Assembly: GCF_004005565.1 (NCBI RefSeq)
Contig: NZ_SADD01000004.1
Span: forward strand, 124,001-188,000
Direction: 5' to 3'
Length of the DNA: 64,000 nt
Source of the DNA: Lujinxingia sediminis
Lineage (GTDB): Bacteria; Myxococcota_A; Bradymonadia; Bradymonadales; Bradymonadaceae
A program made the position numbers and the translations under genes. Positions 54,698-63,654 of this stretch are shown one piece after another. How positions within the stretch are numbered: the stretch's first letter is position 1; each line of letters starts with the position of its first letter. A model generated the notes under the pieces. It had not been told where the DNA came from, made no database searches, and saw only the letters and a program-made list of their open reading frames with translations.

Positions 54698-55441
54698 ATG
54701 GCGAACGCATACCCTGTACGCTCGAACCTGCGCCAGCGCGCGTTCATGACAGCTTCGTTCGTCCTCAGCTCGGTGACGCTGCTTGCCCTCGGCCTGATAC
54801 CCTCAGCACAAGCCCAACACCCCTATTACGAGCCTGCCTCCGCCGAGGCATTCGCAACGCACAACCCCTTTGCCCCCCTCTCACCGCAGCTTCTCTTCCC
54901 CTCGCCCACGCCCACACTCATCGTCGCTGGCGACACCAGCTGCGCCCTCGATCACCAGGCCCGACTCAGCTGCACCGGCCCCGGCGTCACCGAACCCCCG
55001 ACCTCCACGCCTATCGCCACCATCGCCGCCGGCGCCGACCACATCTGTGCGCTCGACATCACCGGCTCCGTGCATTGTGTGGGCGATCGATCCCACCACC
55101 AACTCGCGCTTCCCGCCGACGTCTACGTGGATCTGGCGCTCGGTGAGCGCTTCTCCTGCGCGCTTACCGCCAACTCACGTGTGCGCTGCGCTGGCACCCA
55201 CCCTCAAGGTCCGATGACCTCTCCGCAGGGCACCTTTCGCCAGCTGATCACCACCGATCACCACGCGTGCGCCCTGCGAAACTCCGGCGAGGTCTACTGC
55301 TGGGGCGCTGCACAGGACAACGCCCTCTCCCCGCCTCAAGGCCCTTTCGTCAACCTCGTCAAAGCGCACCATCGTCTCTGCGCCCAGCGGCCGGACGGGG
55401 TGACCCTTTGCTGGGGGCATCCTAACTCGCACTCGCCCTGA
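54698..55441 (+). CDS. Secreted RCC1-like repeat protein
   Basis: The 247-residue protein has a signal peptide ending in PSAQA and at least four RCC1-like units with the CALxxxGxVxCWG pattern (TSCALDHQARLSCTG, HICALDITGSVHCVG, FSCALTANSRVRCAG, HACALRNSGEVYCWG, a fifth near the end). Each unit carries two cysteines likely to form a disulfide. A full propeller has seven units, so this is a partial or smaller version. GGAGG lies upstream of the ATG. Role is unknown; binding or adhesion is the usual guess. Confidence 0.8.
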   Translation: MANAYPVRSNLRQRAFMTASFVLSSVTLLALGLIPSAQAQHPYYEPASAEAFATHNPFAPLSPQLLFPSPTPTLIVAGDTSCALDHQARLSCTGPGVTEPPTSTPIATIAAGADHICALDITGSVHCVGDRSHHQLALPADVYVDLALGERFSCALTANSRVRCAGTHPQGPMTSPQGTFRQLITTDHHACALRNSGEVYCWGAAQDNALSPPQGPFVNLVKAHHRLCAQRPDGVTLCWGHPNSHSP

Positions 55442-55468
55442 TCATGCGCACAGCCCCCGATGCGACGC

Positions 55469-58400
55469 TTATCCCTCCACCGCCTGCGCATCGCGTTCAG
55501 TCTCCATCTGCGTCCGCAACAACGTCTCGGAGATGGCGATAATGTCGGCATCGCCACTCTCTCGAGCGACCGCCAGGTTGACCTCAAACATCTCGCGCAG
55601 GTCGGAGGCCCGCATCCCGTTGGCGCGCACATAGCCCTCAACAGCCGATGCGTACCCACGCCAGGCCGCCCAATTTCCGCAAGACGCCAGGCAAGCAAGC
55701 AACCCCGAGAGCGTATAGATCTGCTCGCGCACCATGCCTGCCCGGCTCCACGCCCCCTCGGCTTCGTTCAACAAGACCATCGCCTCCGAGAATCGCTGCT
55801 GTGAGACCATCATCATTCCCAGATTCGAGTGCGCGATATTGACCTCAGCCGCCATCACATCTCCCCAGAAGGAGATCGCCTCGCGGTACATCGCCTCAGC
55901 CTCCTCCCACCGCCGCTGCTCCCGGAAGATCTCCCCGTAGGTATTAAAAAAGCTCCCGGGTGAAACACGCTCAAAGAGCCCGGCATCCTCACGAATCTCT
56001 TCCATCAGCGCGCTCGCCCGCTCCGGCTCTCCGACCTCAAGATAAGCCGTCGCAAGTCCCACGGTGGCCGCCGCCTGCCCTCCCTTATCCCCGAGTTCGC
56101 GCCAGATATTCCGCGCCTGGGCATAGCCATCGACGGCCTTGTGCCGCTCTCCTCGCTCCGTCCACGCACTGGCGAGGCGAAGCATCGTCCCGGCTAATGA
56201 GCCACGCCTGGCCTCCCCCTGGCAGGCCTCTCGGGCCTGAAGAAGGATGCGCTCAGCACCTTCAAAATCGCCACGTGCAAAGGCAAGCGACGACTCCAGC
56301 CAGAGTATGGGCACCAGGAGTTCATCTTCGTCTTCAGGCCGCAGCAGTAGTCGGGCGCGCGCCACTACCGGCTCAGCGGCCTCCATCTGCCCGGCGCCCT
56401 GCAAGGACCAGCTCTGCCGTAGCATCCCGCGCAGCCGGCGCACATCGCGCTCCTCAATGCCCAGGCGATCGCAGGCCTGCTCATAGCGCGCGATCAACCC
56501 CAGCGCGCGACGGGACTCCCCCAGATTTCCGGCCAACTGACAGCCTCGCAGGAGATGCTCCATGGCCACATCGTTCTGGCCCGCTTCAAAAAGATGCATT
56601 CCCAGACGCTCCGCCGTGGTCACATCATCTTCCCGCGCCCGCCCCTTCACAACCTCGGCGCACGCGCGATGAATCGCAGCATAGCGCCCCTCGACTCGCG
56701 CCTCCCGCGCCAACGCCTCCCTCAACATCGGATGCACAAACTCAAAGGAGCGCTCCTCGTAATGCTCCGACACCAGACGGTTAGCGAGCAACGCCTGAAC
56801 GAGCGGCTCGGGCACCGACACCTCGCAGCGTTCGCACACCTCCAGCCACTCCTCGTGCATCACTGTCAGACCCAGCGCGGCAGCGCACTCCATAGCCCGG
56901 CGCGCGTCGTCGCGAACATTTGCATCAAACTGGGCGATGAGTTGCTCAATCGCCTCGTCCCACGCCTCCAGCATTCCCTCGGGCAGCGTGGCCCTCGCGC
57001 CTGCTTTAAGCGTGAGCTGATCCGGGTAGCGCTCCGATGCCACGAGCAGCCCCTCATGCACCCATCGCATCAACATCCGCACAATAAACATGGGATTGCC
57101 GCCGGCGCGCTGCGCCAGATCGTAGGCCAGCTCCTCCTCCAGCGGCGCGAGCATCGAGATAAACGCCAGCTCCTCCGAGAGCGCCAGCGGCGGCACCACA
57201 AGCTCCTCTACCTCATCGCGCTCCAGGAGCTGATCGATCTGCACCATCTCAATCGGACGATCGACCAGCGCCTCATCGTTGACCGTGATCACCACCATCA
57301 CCGAGACCCGCAGCGGAGACTCCAGCACCCGCTCCACCCAGTCGAGCGTCTCACTGGCCCACTGGCCATCCTCCACACAGATCAAAAGAGGCCGTTCTCG
57401 GCCCAGCTCCCCCAGCGCCAGCTGCGTGGCCGCGCCACGGTTGCCCCCACCGGCCGGAAGCCGCGATCGCTCACCCCAGGGCAACATCCAGCCGGCCAAC
57501 GCCTCGGCAGCCGCCTGCGCCTGCGCCTCCTCCAGCCCTCGTCCGCTAAGCTCTTCAAACACACGGCGTTCGGCCCCCTCATTGGAGAGTCCCGTGGCCC
57601 GAAAATAGCGCGAAAACATTCGCGAAAGCCCATCGGCCGAGCTTACCACCGGACTATGCGTCGCCCGCATCACCTCGGCCAGCCCCAGCTCATGAGCCCT
57701 GCGGGCAAGCCACGCCATCAGCCGTGTCTTCCCCGCTCCAGATGGGCCTCGAAGCACCATCACCTGCGAGCGTCCATCCTGATGAACCTCGCCCAACCTC
57801 TCCCAGAGCGCATCCCGCGCGTCTTCCCGCCCGACCAGCGGTACCTCCCGGAAACGATAGAGTTCGTCGGAGCGCCAGAGCTCTCGAAACTCCCCCAGGT
57901 CCACAACCTCATCGCGACGCCACCCCAGATCTCGCCGCACCGTGTCCCCTGTCGGCCCCCAGAAGTGCACATCCAGCGCGCTGAGCAATTGACGGGCATC
58001 CGCCGCATAGCGAAAACGATCGATGGGCGACTCGTCCATACAGCTCAGCACCCAGCTGGCAAATCCAGAGGGCACGAAATGATGCTGCTCCCCCCGACTG
58101 GGCCGTCCACGCTCCTCATCGGGAAGACGCCCGTAGAGCCACTGAAACGCGATCACTCCCACGCTGTAGAGATCACTCCAGCCCCCCTGCTCTCGCCAGC
58201 GCCCCTCCACGACCTCCGGCGCCTGATAGGCCGATATCACGCTGTTTTCACCATCGAGGCGACGCGGTGGAAGCAGCCCGAACTCCAAGAGCTGCACTGC
58301 CTCGACCTCATCCTCCGCGCTCAGCCGAACCGAGATCAACTCCGGACTCAAGCGCCGATGCACCACCCCGCGAGCGTGCCCGAAAGCCAGCGCCTCGAGC

Positions 58401-58768
58401 ACACGCAGCAACACCGCGCGAAACTGCGGCCACTCCAACCTCGCCATGCTCGCCAGCAGAGGTACGCCCCCCTCCATCGGCGCGCTCACCCAGAACGCAT
58501 CTCCGGCCAACAAAGCGCCCTGGCAGGCACCTGCCTCCTCCAGGGTCACTTCTCCGAAGTCATAGAGCGGAGCGACCCCCGAGTGGAAGATGCCCGCCGC
58601 CCCCTGTGCCTGTCGGCGGTACATCTGCAACATACCCGCGGGCGCATCCGCAGTATGTGCCGCGCGCAATTCCAGGACGCGTCCGGAACTCTCGTCCAGA
58701 ACCTTCCACAGCCGCCCCCCAAGCGATGTCTGCTGAGCCTCTTCCAACCGGTAACTGCGAACTCGCAC
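55469..58768 (-). CDS. Pseudokinase-like / AAA ATPase / TPR protein (PknK-like architecture)
   Basis: The 1099-residue protein has an N-terminal kinase-like fold (residues ~1-270) whose catalytic residues are changed: no glycine-rich loop or VAIK lysine is evident, HRD is HRR (138-139 region, VVHRRLSPELISV) and DFG is EFG (~163). The APE and the DLYSVG structural motifs are kept. It then has an AAA/STAND ATPase with Walker A GPSGAGKTR (~341-349) and Walker B LLICVEDGQWA, followed by a long TPR-like helical region to the C-terminus. The layout matches Hanks-kinase/ATPase/TPR regulators such as PknK. I chose the GTG at 58768 with GGGAGAG upstream. A scaffold or sensor role is likelier than phosphotransfer. 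Confidence 0.85.
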   Translation of the reverse strand: MRVRSYRLEEAQQTSLGGRLWKVLDESSGRVLELRAAHTADAPAGMLQMYRRQAQGAAGIFHSGVAPLYDFGEVTLEEAGACQGALLAGDAFWVSAPMEGGVPLLASMARLEWPQFRAVLLRVLEALAFGHARGVVHRRLSPELISVRLSAEDEVEAVQLLEFGLLPPRRLDGENSVISAYQAPEVVEGRWREQGGWSDLYSVGVIAFQWLYGRLPDEERGRPSRGEQHHFVPSGFASWVLSCMDESPIDRFRYAADARQLLSALDVHFWGPTGDTVRRDLGWRRDEVVDLGEFRELWRSDELYRFREVPLVGREDARDALWERLGEVHQDGRSQVMVLRGPSGAGKTRLMAWLARRAHELGLAEVMRATHSPVVSSADGLSRMFSRYFRATGLSNEGAERRVFEELSGRGLEEAQAQAAAEALAGWMLPWGERSRLPAGGGNRGAATQLALGELGRERPLLICVEDGQWASETLDWVERVLESPLRVSVMVVITVNDEALVDRPIEMVQIDQLLERDEVEELVVPPLALSEELAFISMLAPLEEELAYDLAQRAGGNPMFIVRMLMRWVHEGLLVASERYPDQLTLKAGARATLPEGMLEAWDEAIEQLIAQFDANVRDDARRAMECAAALGLTVMHEEWLEVCERCEVSVPEPLVQALLANRLVSEHYEERSFEFVHPMLREALAREARVEGRYAAIHRACAEVVKGRAREDDVTTAERLGMHLFEAGQNDVAMEHLLRGCQLAGNLGESRRALGLIARYEQACDRLGIEERDVRRLRGMLRQSWSLQGAGQMEAAEPVVARARLLLRPEDEDELLVPILWLESSLAFARGDFEGAERILLQAREACQGEARRGSLAGTMLRLASAWTERGERHKAVDGYAQARNIWRELGDKGGQAAATVGLATAYLEVGEPERASALMEEIREDAGLFERVSPGSFFNTYGEIFREQRRWEEAEAMYREAISFWGDVMAAEVNIAHSNLGMMMVSQQRFSEAMVLLNEAEGAWSRAGMVREQIYTLSGLLACLASCGNWAAWRGYASAVEGYVRANGMRASDLREMFEVNLAVARESGDADIIAISETLLRTQMETERDAQAVEG

Positions 58769-59152
58769 GTCCTCTCCCCTTGCGCGCCATCGTCTCTCGG
58801 TCGACGCATGCGCCCTCGCGCATGACGCCCTTATGACGTGTCGTGACTTTTCGTCAGACCACGACGTTAACACACCTCTAAGGTCGCGTCATCGCTCTCG
58901 ACTGTACGCCACAAGCAAAACGCCTCGTTGCTCCTCTGATTTCCGCGAGTCTCGATCATCGCCATCCCGCAGCATAAAGCAAGCCCACTCGCCCCATGCC
59001 CCTTTCCCTCGGCGAAACATCCCTGCTTGCCCCCGGATCGCCCCACCCCATGAAGCAGCCCGGTTGACCCGCCACGATGCGCTCTTATACCTTGGATTCG
59101 TAGAGTACGCCTGCCTGAACACCGATAATGATTTTCAAAAACGGAGCACCCT
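58769..59152. other. Divergent intergenic region, pseudokinase / ferritin-like gene
   Basis: About 380 bases. Apart from the ferritin promoter and Fur-like box on its right side, no RNA gene or small protein is apparent. Confidence 0.35.
59064..59142 (+). promoter_or_regulatory. Promoter and Fur-like box before the ferritin-like gene
   Basis: TTGACC (59064-59069) and TATACC (59086-59091), 16 bp apart, form a likely promoter. A GATAATGAT-led 19-mer at 59124-59142, matching the Fur consensus at roughly 15 of 19 positions, lies about 30 bp downstream of the -10. Confidence 0.5.
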
Positions 59153-59617
59153 ATGAGCTCGAAAGACGAACTGATCAAACGCCTCAACAACGCCATGGCC
59201 TGGGAACTCGCTGGCGTCATCCAGTACATGCAAGCCGCGGTGATGGTCACCGGCTACGAGCGTGAAATCTTCCGCGAGTTCTTCCACGAGTCGAGTGAAG
59301 AAGCCCGTGACCACGCCGAGGCCGTCGGCGAGAAGATCGCCGTCCTCGGCGGTGTTCCCACCGTGGAGCCGGCCACCATCCGCCAGGCCGCCGACATCCA
59401 GGGCATGCTCGAAGCCGCACTCGCCCTGGAGATCGATGCGCTGAACGCCTGGCAGGCCTGTCACGAAGTCGCCGAAGCCGCAAACCCGGGCACGATGTAC
59501 TGGATCGAAGAGCACATCGCCGAAGAACAGGATCATGTCGATCACCTGCGCAAACTCACCGGTAAAGTGAAGTTCGCCGCCGGCGACATCGACAAGAGCA
59601 AAGGCACCACCGCCTGA
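59153..59617 (+). CDS. Ferritin-like/bacterioferritin-type protein
   Basis: The 154-residue four-helix protein has conserved iron-ligand residues: Glu in MAWELAGVIQYMQAAVMVTG, EEARDHAEAVGEKIAVLGG (the ExxxH pair) and HIAEEQDHVDHLRKL. This fits the ferritin/bacterioferritin/DPS-like superfamily and storage or oxidation of iron. The methionine that would bind haem in Bfr is not clearly identifiable. A Fur-like box overlaps its leader, and a strong terminator follows. Confidence 0.85.
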   Translation: MSSKDELIKRLNNAMAWELAGVIQYMQAAVMVTGYEREIFREFFHESSEEARDHAEAVGEKIAVLGGVPTVEPATIRQAADIQGMLEAALALEIDALNAWQACHEVAEAANPGTMYWIEEHIAEEQDHVDHLRKLTGKVKFAAGDIDKSKGTTA

Positions 59618-59669
59618 TCGTCACCGCATTCAGGAGACGCGTTCCCCCCCGGGCGCGCGTCTTAACGCG

Positions 59670-59706
59670 AAGGCCCCTCGTCAGCTCAGACGAGGGGCCT
59701 TTTTTG
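59670..59706 (+). terminator. Rho-independent terminator after the ferritin-like gene
   Basis: A perfect 13-bp stem (59670-59682 and 59689-59701) is followed by a T run (TTTTTGTC). Confidence 0.92.
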
Positions 59707-59765
59707 TCGTCCGATATCCGACGCTGCCTTCCCGGGAAGAATTGATACTCGATTTCAATTTCACC

Positions 59766-59803
59766 TTGACTGCGTTTTGAAAGTCATTATCAATATCATT
59801 GTC
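59766..59803 (+). promoter_or_regulatory. Promoter with Fur-box hexamer array
   Basis: TTGACT (59766-59771) with TATCAA (59788-59793) 16 bp away. The minus strand of 59780-59803 reads GACTTT-, GATAAT-, GATATT- and GACAAT-type hexamers in tandem, the pattern Fur dimers bind, covering the -10 region. Confidence 0.6.
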
Positions 59804-59840
59804 CGCGATGCGCGATTCTTCTCACAGGCAGAACGCAACC

Positions 59841-60143
59841 ATGACCTACGAAAAACTCCTCGGCGATCTCCTCGGTTTTGAAGCCGATACCCGCGTTGAA
59901 CTGGTTCAGGTTTCCGAACCCGGTGAGACGCCCACGCTTGAGCTTCGCCTGCAGCGCGACGGCAAAGAGCTCGGCTGGCTGACCCAGCGCCGCATTCGCC
60001 TTTGCGCCGGGCAAATTGGCCAACTTCGCGATGCCCTCAACCTGATGGATCCCGACGGCCGCGACGCGCCGCCCCCACGGATCCACCCGATGCGCCGCGA
60101 CGAGAAGGTCATCTCCATGGCCGATCTGCGACGCTCCTGCTGA
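59841..60143 (+). CDS. Small conserved hypothetical protein under probable Fur control
   Basis: The 100-residue soluble protein (MTYEKLLGDLLGFEADTRVELVQV at the start; WLTQRRIRLCAGQIGQLRDALNLMDPDG in the middle) has no signal, membrane segment or recognised motif. Two cysteines occur, one near the end. It is preceded by a promoter overlapped by a Fur-like hexamer array and followed by a strong hairpin terminator, so it is a monocistronic, probably iron-responsive gene. In-frame ATGs upstream at 59808 are less likely starts because of the promoter. Function unknown. Confidence 0.72.
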   Translation: MTYEKLLGDLLGFEADTRVELVQVSEPGETPTLELRLQRDGKELGWLTQRRIRLCAGQIGQLRDALNLMDPDGRDAPPPRIHPMRRDEKVISMADLRRSC

Positions 60144-60173
60144 GAGCATCGGCACCATCGCATCGCCTCAGAC

Positions 60174-60209
60174 AAAAACGCCCCCCGATCAACTCGGGGG
60201 GCGTTTTTT
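60174..60209. terminator. Bidirectional rho-independent terminator
   Basis: An 11-bp GC-rich stem around 60179-60201 is flanked by A5 on the left and T7 on the right, so it can terminate transcripts from both the small Fur-controlled gene and the minus-strand hydrolase. Confidence 0.9.
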
Positions 60210-60249
60210 TGTCACATATGTTTTGTCATATCTGGCACCTGAGCCCCGC

Positions 60250-62367
60250 TCAGGGCTGACATGCCTCCACGGAAGAAGCCTCGACACTGCGCAGCTCAGT
60301 CGCCTCGCCCGCCCGCACGCGCGACACAAAACAGCCATACTGCGCCTGGGCCTCGGCCACCTGATACGCCACGTTATGCCCGTCGAGAACTTCCGGTGCG
60401 TACTGCGTCACCACCGCCGTGACACCATCACGGTTGCCTGCCACCGGGAGCTCCAGCACCTGATCGCGCCCCACCCAGCGCATCCACTCCAGCGCCTCTT
60501 CTTCGAGCAGAGGCTCCACAAGCTCTCCGCCCATCGCCACCGAGAACGCCGCGCGTGAGCCCGGGCTAAAGTAGCCATCCTCCAGGCCGGAGTGTTGCAG
60601 CGCCTGCTTGGCCGGCACGCCCTGGTGCGGCTCCTCCAGCAGATGACGGCCGTGGGCCACCGGGTCCACAAGGTCCCAGACATGCTGCACCGCGCTCAAG
60701 ATCGGGTCGAAGCGATTGAGTTCTTCGCGGGGGTTCATGCGAATCGCCACCCGCAGGGCGTCGCCCACATTCACCGGTTTCACCGACTTGAGCGCGACCT
60801 CAATGAGCACGCCTCCCGAGCCCGAGAAGACGCCGGCGGCGATGTTGCGATCCACCGTCAACGCCGGCAGCCCGATCGTCGATCCCATCGATTGCCCCAT
60901 CGCCGAGATGCGATCGCCGGCAAAGCGAATCAACCCATCCGACGCCTCTCCCGCGTCCAGGTATTCCGGAGCGACCGCCGGATCGATCGTCAGCTCTTGC
61001 AAAAGCCGCGCATGCAAGGTGATCTCACTGGAAGCCACGTTAAAGTTATCCACTGCAGCGCCCGGGTTGCCGATCAGGTTGTAGAGCATCAGCCCCGTCG
61101 TATCCGGCGAGGTGTGGCGGGTGCCATGAAGATTAAAGTCCGCAGCAAAGCCGGCCACGCCATAAGGTGCCACCACCCCGGCAGGGCCACTTCCCGGCGG
61201 TGCGTCGGTGTCTTCGTCCGGCTTCGGACCTCGCTCAAAGAGCTCTTCGGCCCGTCCACCGGAGCCGTGCATATACATCAGCACCGGAAACCCGCCCTCG
61301 GGCATCGCCTGACGCGGCACACTCACAAAGAAGCGGATCGTCTGGGTGTCGACCTGCATCAACTCCCCATCCTCATCCAACGCCAGCGCTCCCGAAGGGG
61401 GTCTGGAGTAGGGTCGACTGCCCGTCTGCACCGTGGGCACATCATAGGTCGCCCGAAGCAGCACGTAATCGTCAAACACCTCCACAAGCTCAAAGCCGGG
61501 CTCCTCATTCACCTGAGGCTCCTCAACGCCGTTGAACCAGTCGTTGATCTTGCGCAAGCGCACGGTCGGATCATGGGTGGTGAAAAGCGTCATTCCACGC
61601 ACCGCATCGGCCTCAACCCCGATGCTACTGAGAACCTCCATCGCCTGACTGTACGGCTCACCATCGACCGCACCCACGTCCTCTCCCTTCAACAGCCGAT
61701 CGAGGTCTGCGGAGCGCACAATCGACTCGCGTACCTCGTCTTTGAGCGCATCACTGAACACCAGCGCGTAGCGCGTATTGGCGCGACGCACCACGCCGAA
61801 TGGCGAAAGACAGGCCACCATATGGGCCTCATGGTAGGTGCCAGCCTCGGGCCGATACTCACACGCGATCGGAAGCACCCGCCCCTGCTCCGGGCTCTGC
61901 GGATCGACGTCGACCAGAAAGATCGAAGGTGCGCCATCCTCGAAGTTCAGCGAAGCCTCTTCATCCTCAATAATCGTCAAGGGATCGAGCGCCCCATCAA
62001 AGTGGGCAAAGATCCCGCCGACCACACCCCAGCCTTCCAGACGCGTATCGGCGGCTTCAAACCACTTCTCCAGAATGTCGATGCCTTCGGCACCGGGCCA
62101 GCTGGAGTAGACCCCCTCAAACCCCTCGATGCTCCGCACATCACTGGGAATCGGAAGATCAAAATACGCCTCGGAGTCGACATCGAAGCGCATCTGCCGC
62201 CCGACCACCTCCGGGCCCACATCGCCCCCGTCGACCTGGGTATCGGCATCCGCTCCTGCATCGACCGCAGCGTCATCACCTGGCTCATCGGAGCACCCGG
62301 CGGCCGCCATTACCATTCCGAGCATCGCCGCATACCGGGCCAACCTCGTCCACTTGCACACTGACAT
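60250..62367 (-). CDS. Large alpha/beta-hydrolase-like lipoprotein
   Basis: The 705-residue protein has a lipoprotein signal ending in AAAGC, an Asp-rich stalk, a large N-terminal region that resembles from memory Myxococcota exported lipase-like proteins, then an alpha/beta hydrolase core: the oxyanion strand VLMYMHGSGGRAEEL and the nucleophile elbow GQSMGSTIG (Ser near residue 505). A late His in LDGHNVAYQV could complete the triad. It may act on esters at the cell surface. AGGAG lies before two adjacent ATGs (62370 and 62367); I chose the second for spacing. Confidence 0.78.
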   Translation of the reverse strand: MSVCKWTRLARYAAMLGMVMAAAGCSDEPGDDAAVDAGADADTQVDGGDVGPEVVGRQMRFDVDSEAYFDLPIPSDVRSIEGFEGVYSSWPGAEGIDILEKWFEAADTRLEGWGVVGGIFAHFDGALDPLTIIEDEEASLNFEDGAPSIFLVDVDPQSPEQGRVLPIACEYRPEAGTYHEAHMVACLSPFGVVRRANTRYALVFSDALKDEVRESIVRSADLDRLLKGEDVGAVDGEPYSQAMEVLSSIGVEADAVRGMTLFTTHDPTVRLRKINDWFNGVEEPQVNEEPGFELVEVFDDYVLLRATYDVPTVQTGSRPYSRPPSGALALDEDGELMQVDTQTIRFFVSVPRQAMPEGGFPVLMYMHGSGGRAEELFERGPKPDEDTDAPPGSGPAGVVAPYGVAGFAADFNLHGTRHTSPDTTGLMLYNLIGNPGAAVDNFNVASSEITLHARLLQELTIDPAVAPEYLDAGEASDGLIRFAGDRISAMGQSMGSTIGLPALTVDRNIAAGVFSGSGGVLIEVALKSVKPVNVGDALRVAIRMNPREELNRFDPILSAVQHVWDLVDPVAHGRHLLEEPHQGVPAKQALQHSGLEDGYFSPGSRAAFSVAMGGELVEPLLEEEALEWMRWVGRDQVLELPVAGNRDGVTAVVTQYAPEVLDGHNVAYQVAEAQAQYGCFVSRVRAGEATELRSVEASSVEACQP

Positions 62368-62503
62368 CATTTCACTCCTGCATCGGATCGCTTTGCCTAT
62401 GGATCGCCGGCGCCCACGTGGCACGCATCGGCATCACCGCATCAACCTTACCCTGCCACTATGGCGAGCCCGCACCGGGGTGTACAGCCCCCGGATCCCA
62501 GAG

Positions 62504-62539
62504 CAACAAAGCCGGGCCCCGAAGGACCCGGCTTTGTTG
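62504..62539. terminator. 13-bp hairpin downstream of the lipoprotein at 62600
   Basis: Arms 62504-62516 and 62527-62539 are perfect complements. It sits about 60 nt after the minus-strand lipoprotein stop and ahead of the large hydrolase gene, so it probably separates their transcripts. Confidence 0.6.
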
Positions 62540-62599
62540 GCCGTTCACCAACGCCCCTCGACCCGGTGCGTCGAGGAACGTTGGCACGATGTCTCGCCC

Positions 62600-63538
62600 T
62601 TAGCGCGGCTCGGGCGTATCGCGAACCGGGCAGCATCCGTCCTCGCCTTCCCCGGCGTACATCGGGAAGGTCAGAGAGGCCTTGGAGTCGTAACCAAAGG
62701 GCACCATCTCGTCGCCATCCCACATCATGTCATAGACGCTGGCTTTGAACTCGTAGTCGCCCCGCTCGCCAAGGCGAAGTTTGAAGCACTGGTAGTCGAC
62801 CACACCGTTGCCATTGCCGCCGTTGAACTCATGCTGAAGCGTGGAATCCATGCCGTTGCCGTTGTCGTGATCGTAGTCGACCTTGCGGGGCTGGCTCAAA
62901 AGGGGCGGGCCACTCTTCTGCTCCAGGCGGAACTTCAGCGGGTCACCGTCCGGGTCGTAGGCCACCACGCAGACCTTCACCTTGTCGCACTCGGTGTTGA
63001 ACTTATCGAACTTCACCGCGCGAATCACCGGCGGGTGATTGAGCACGCCGATCACATCGAGCGCGCCGTTCTCTTCGGTGGCATCACACTGGCTGATCAA
63101 CATCACCTCGGTGGTGCGCCCCTCCTTGACCTTGACGTAGTTCATGTACGCTTCGTCGCAGTCCTTCGACCTCTTGCCGTACTTGTTCAGGGGCACGATC
63201 TTGACGTGGTAGCACCCCTCCTCAAGCACCGTGAACATATCGGCGAAGAGGTGGCTGGAGTCGCTGTCGAGCGGCGAGTCCATAAACTCCGGAATCATCC
63301 CGGGAAGCTCCAGATCTTCGAGGTGACGCACCTGCTCAAGCACCGGCCGTCCGTGGCAGGTTTTGATGATGTATTTGATCTTCTTAACGTCGGAATCTCC
63401 CGAATAGTCAAAGGAGAGCGCGATCCCCGACGAGCTCACTTCACCCGAATCCGAGGGTCCATCCTCCACCAGATCCACACCACACCCGCTCATCGCAAAC
63501 AGCCCCGCCGCAAGCCAAACCCATCCGTGACGCTTCAT
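62600..63538 (-). CDS. Lipoprotein, paralogue of the next gene
   Basis: The 312-residue protein has a signal with lipobox AMSGC and about 290 residues of soluble, all-beta-looking sequence: SGIALSFDYSGDSDVKKIKYIIKTC, ADMFTVLEEGCYHVKIVPLN, KVCVVAYDPDGDPLKFRLEQKSG and GDYEFKASVYDMMWDGDEMVPFGYDSKASLTFP. The 'AYDPDGDPL' segment resembles Ig/cadherin-like surface domains. The C-terminal GDYEFKASVYDM... part is similar to the partial gene at the window end, indicating tandem duplication. GAGGGG lies 7 nt before the ATG at 63538. Function unknown. Confidence 0.78.
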   Translation of the reverse strand: MKRHGWVWLAAGLFAMSGCGVDLVEDGPSDSGEVSSSGIALSFDYSGDSDVKKIKYIIKTCHGRPVLEQVRHLEDLELPGMIPEFMDSPLDSDSSHLFADMFTVLEEGCYHVKIVPLNKYGKRSKDCDEAYMNYVKVKEGRTTEVMLISQCDATEENGALDVIGVLNHPPVIRAVKFDKFNTECDKVKVCVVAYDPDGDPLKFRLEQKSGPPLLSQPRKVDYDHDNGNGMDSTLQHEFNGGNGNGVVDYQCFKLRLGERGDYEFKASVYDMMWDGDEMVPFGYDSKASLTFPMYAGEGEDGCCPVRDTPEPR

Positions 63539-63654
63539 ATGCATTCCCCTCATGTTTCGGGTTGGTTCAACCCTCGGCCCAACCCCCACGGTCGGGCCGA
63601 GGTACTGGTGCGTCCTGGAGTCTTCAGGCTGAAGACTCGCTATCGTCCTCGGCG

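Noticed and set aside
56555-58825. 756-codon plus-strand frame opposite the pseudokinase gene
   Set aside because: Antisense to an 1100-residue gene with recognisable Walker motifs; the frame is full of His/Arg/Pro typical of GC-rich shadows.
60592-62364. 590-codon plus-strand frame opposite the hydrolase lipoprotein
   Set aside because: Shadow of a lipoprotein gene with clear signal and hydrolase motifs; no recognisable protein features of its own.
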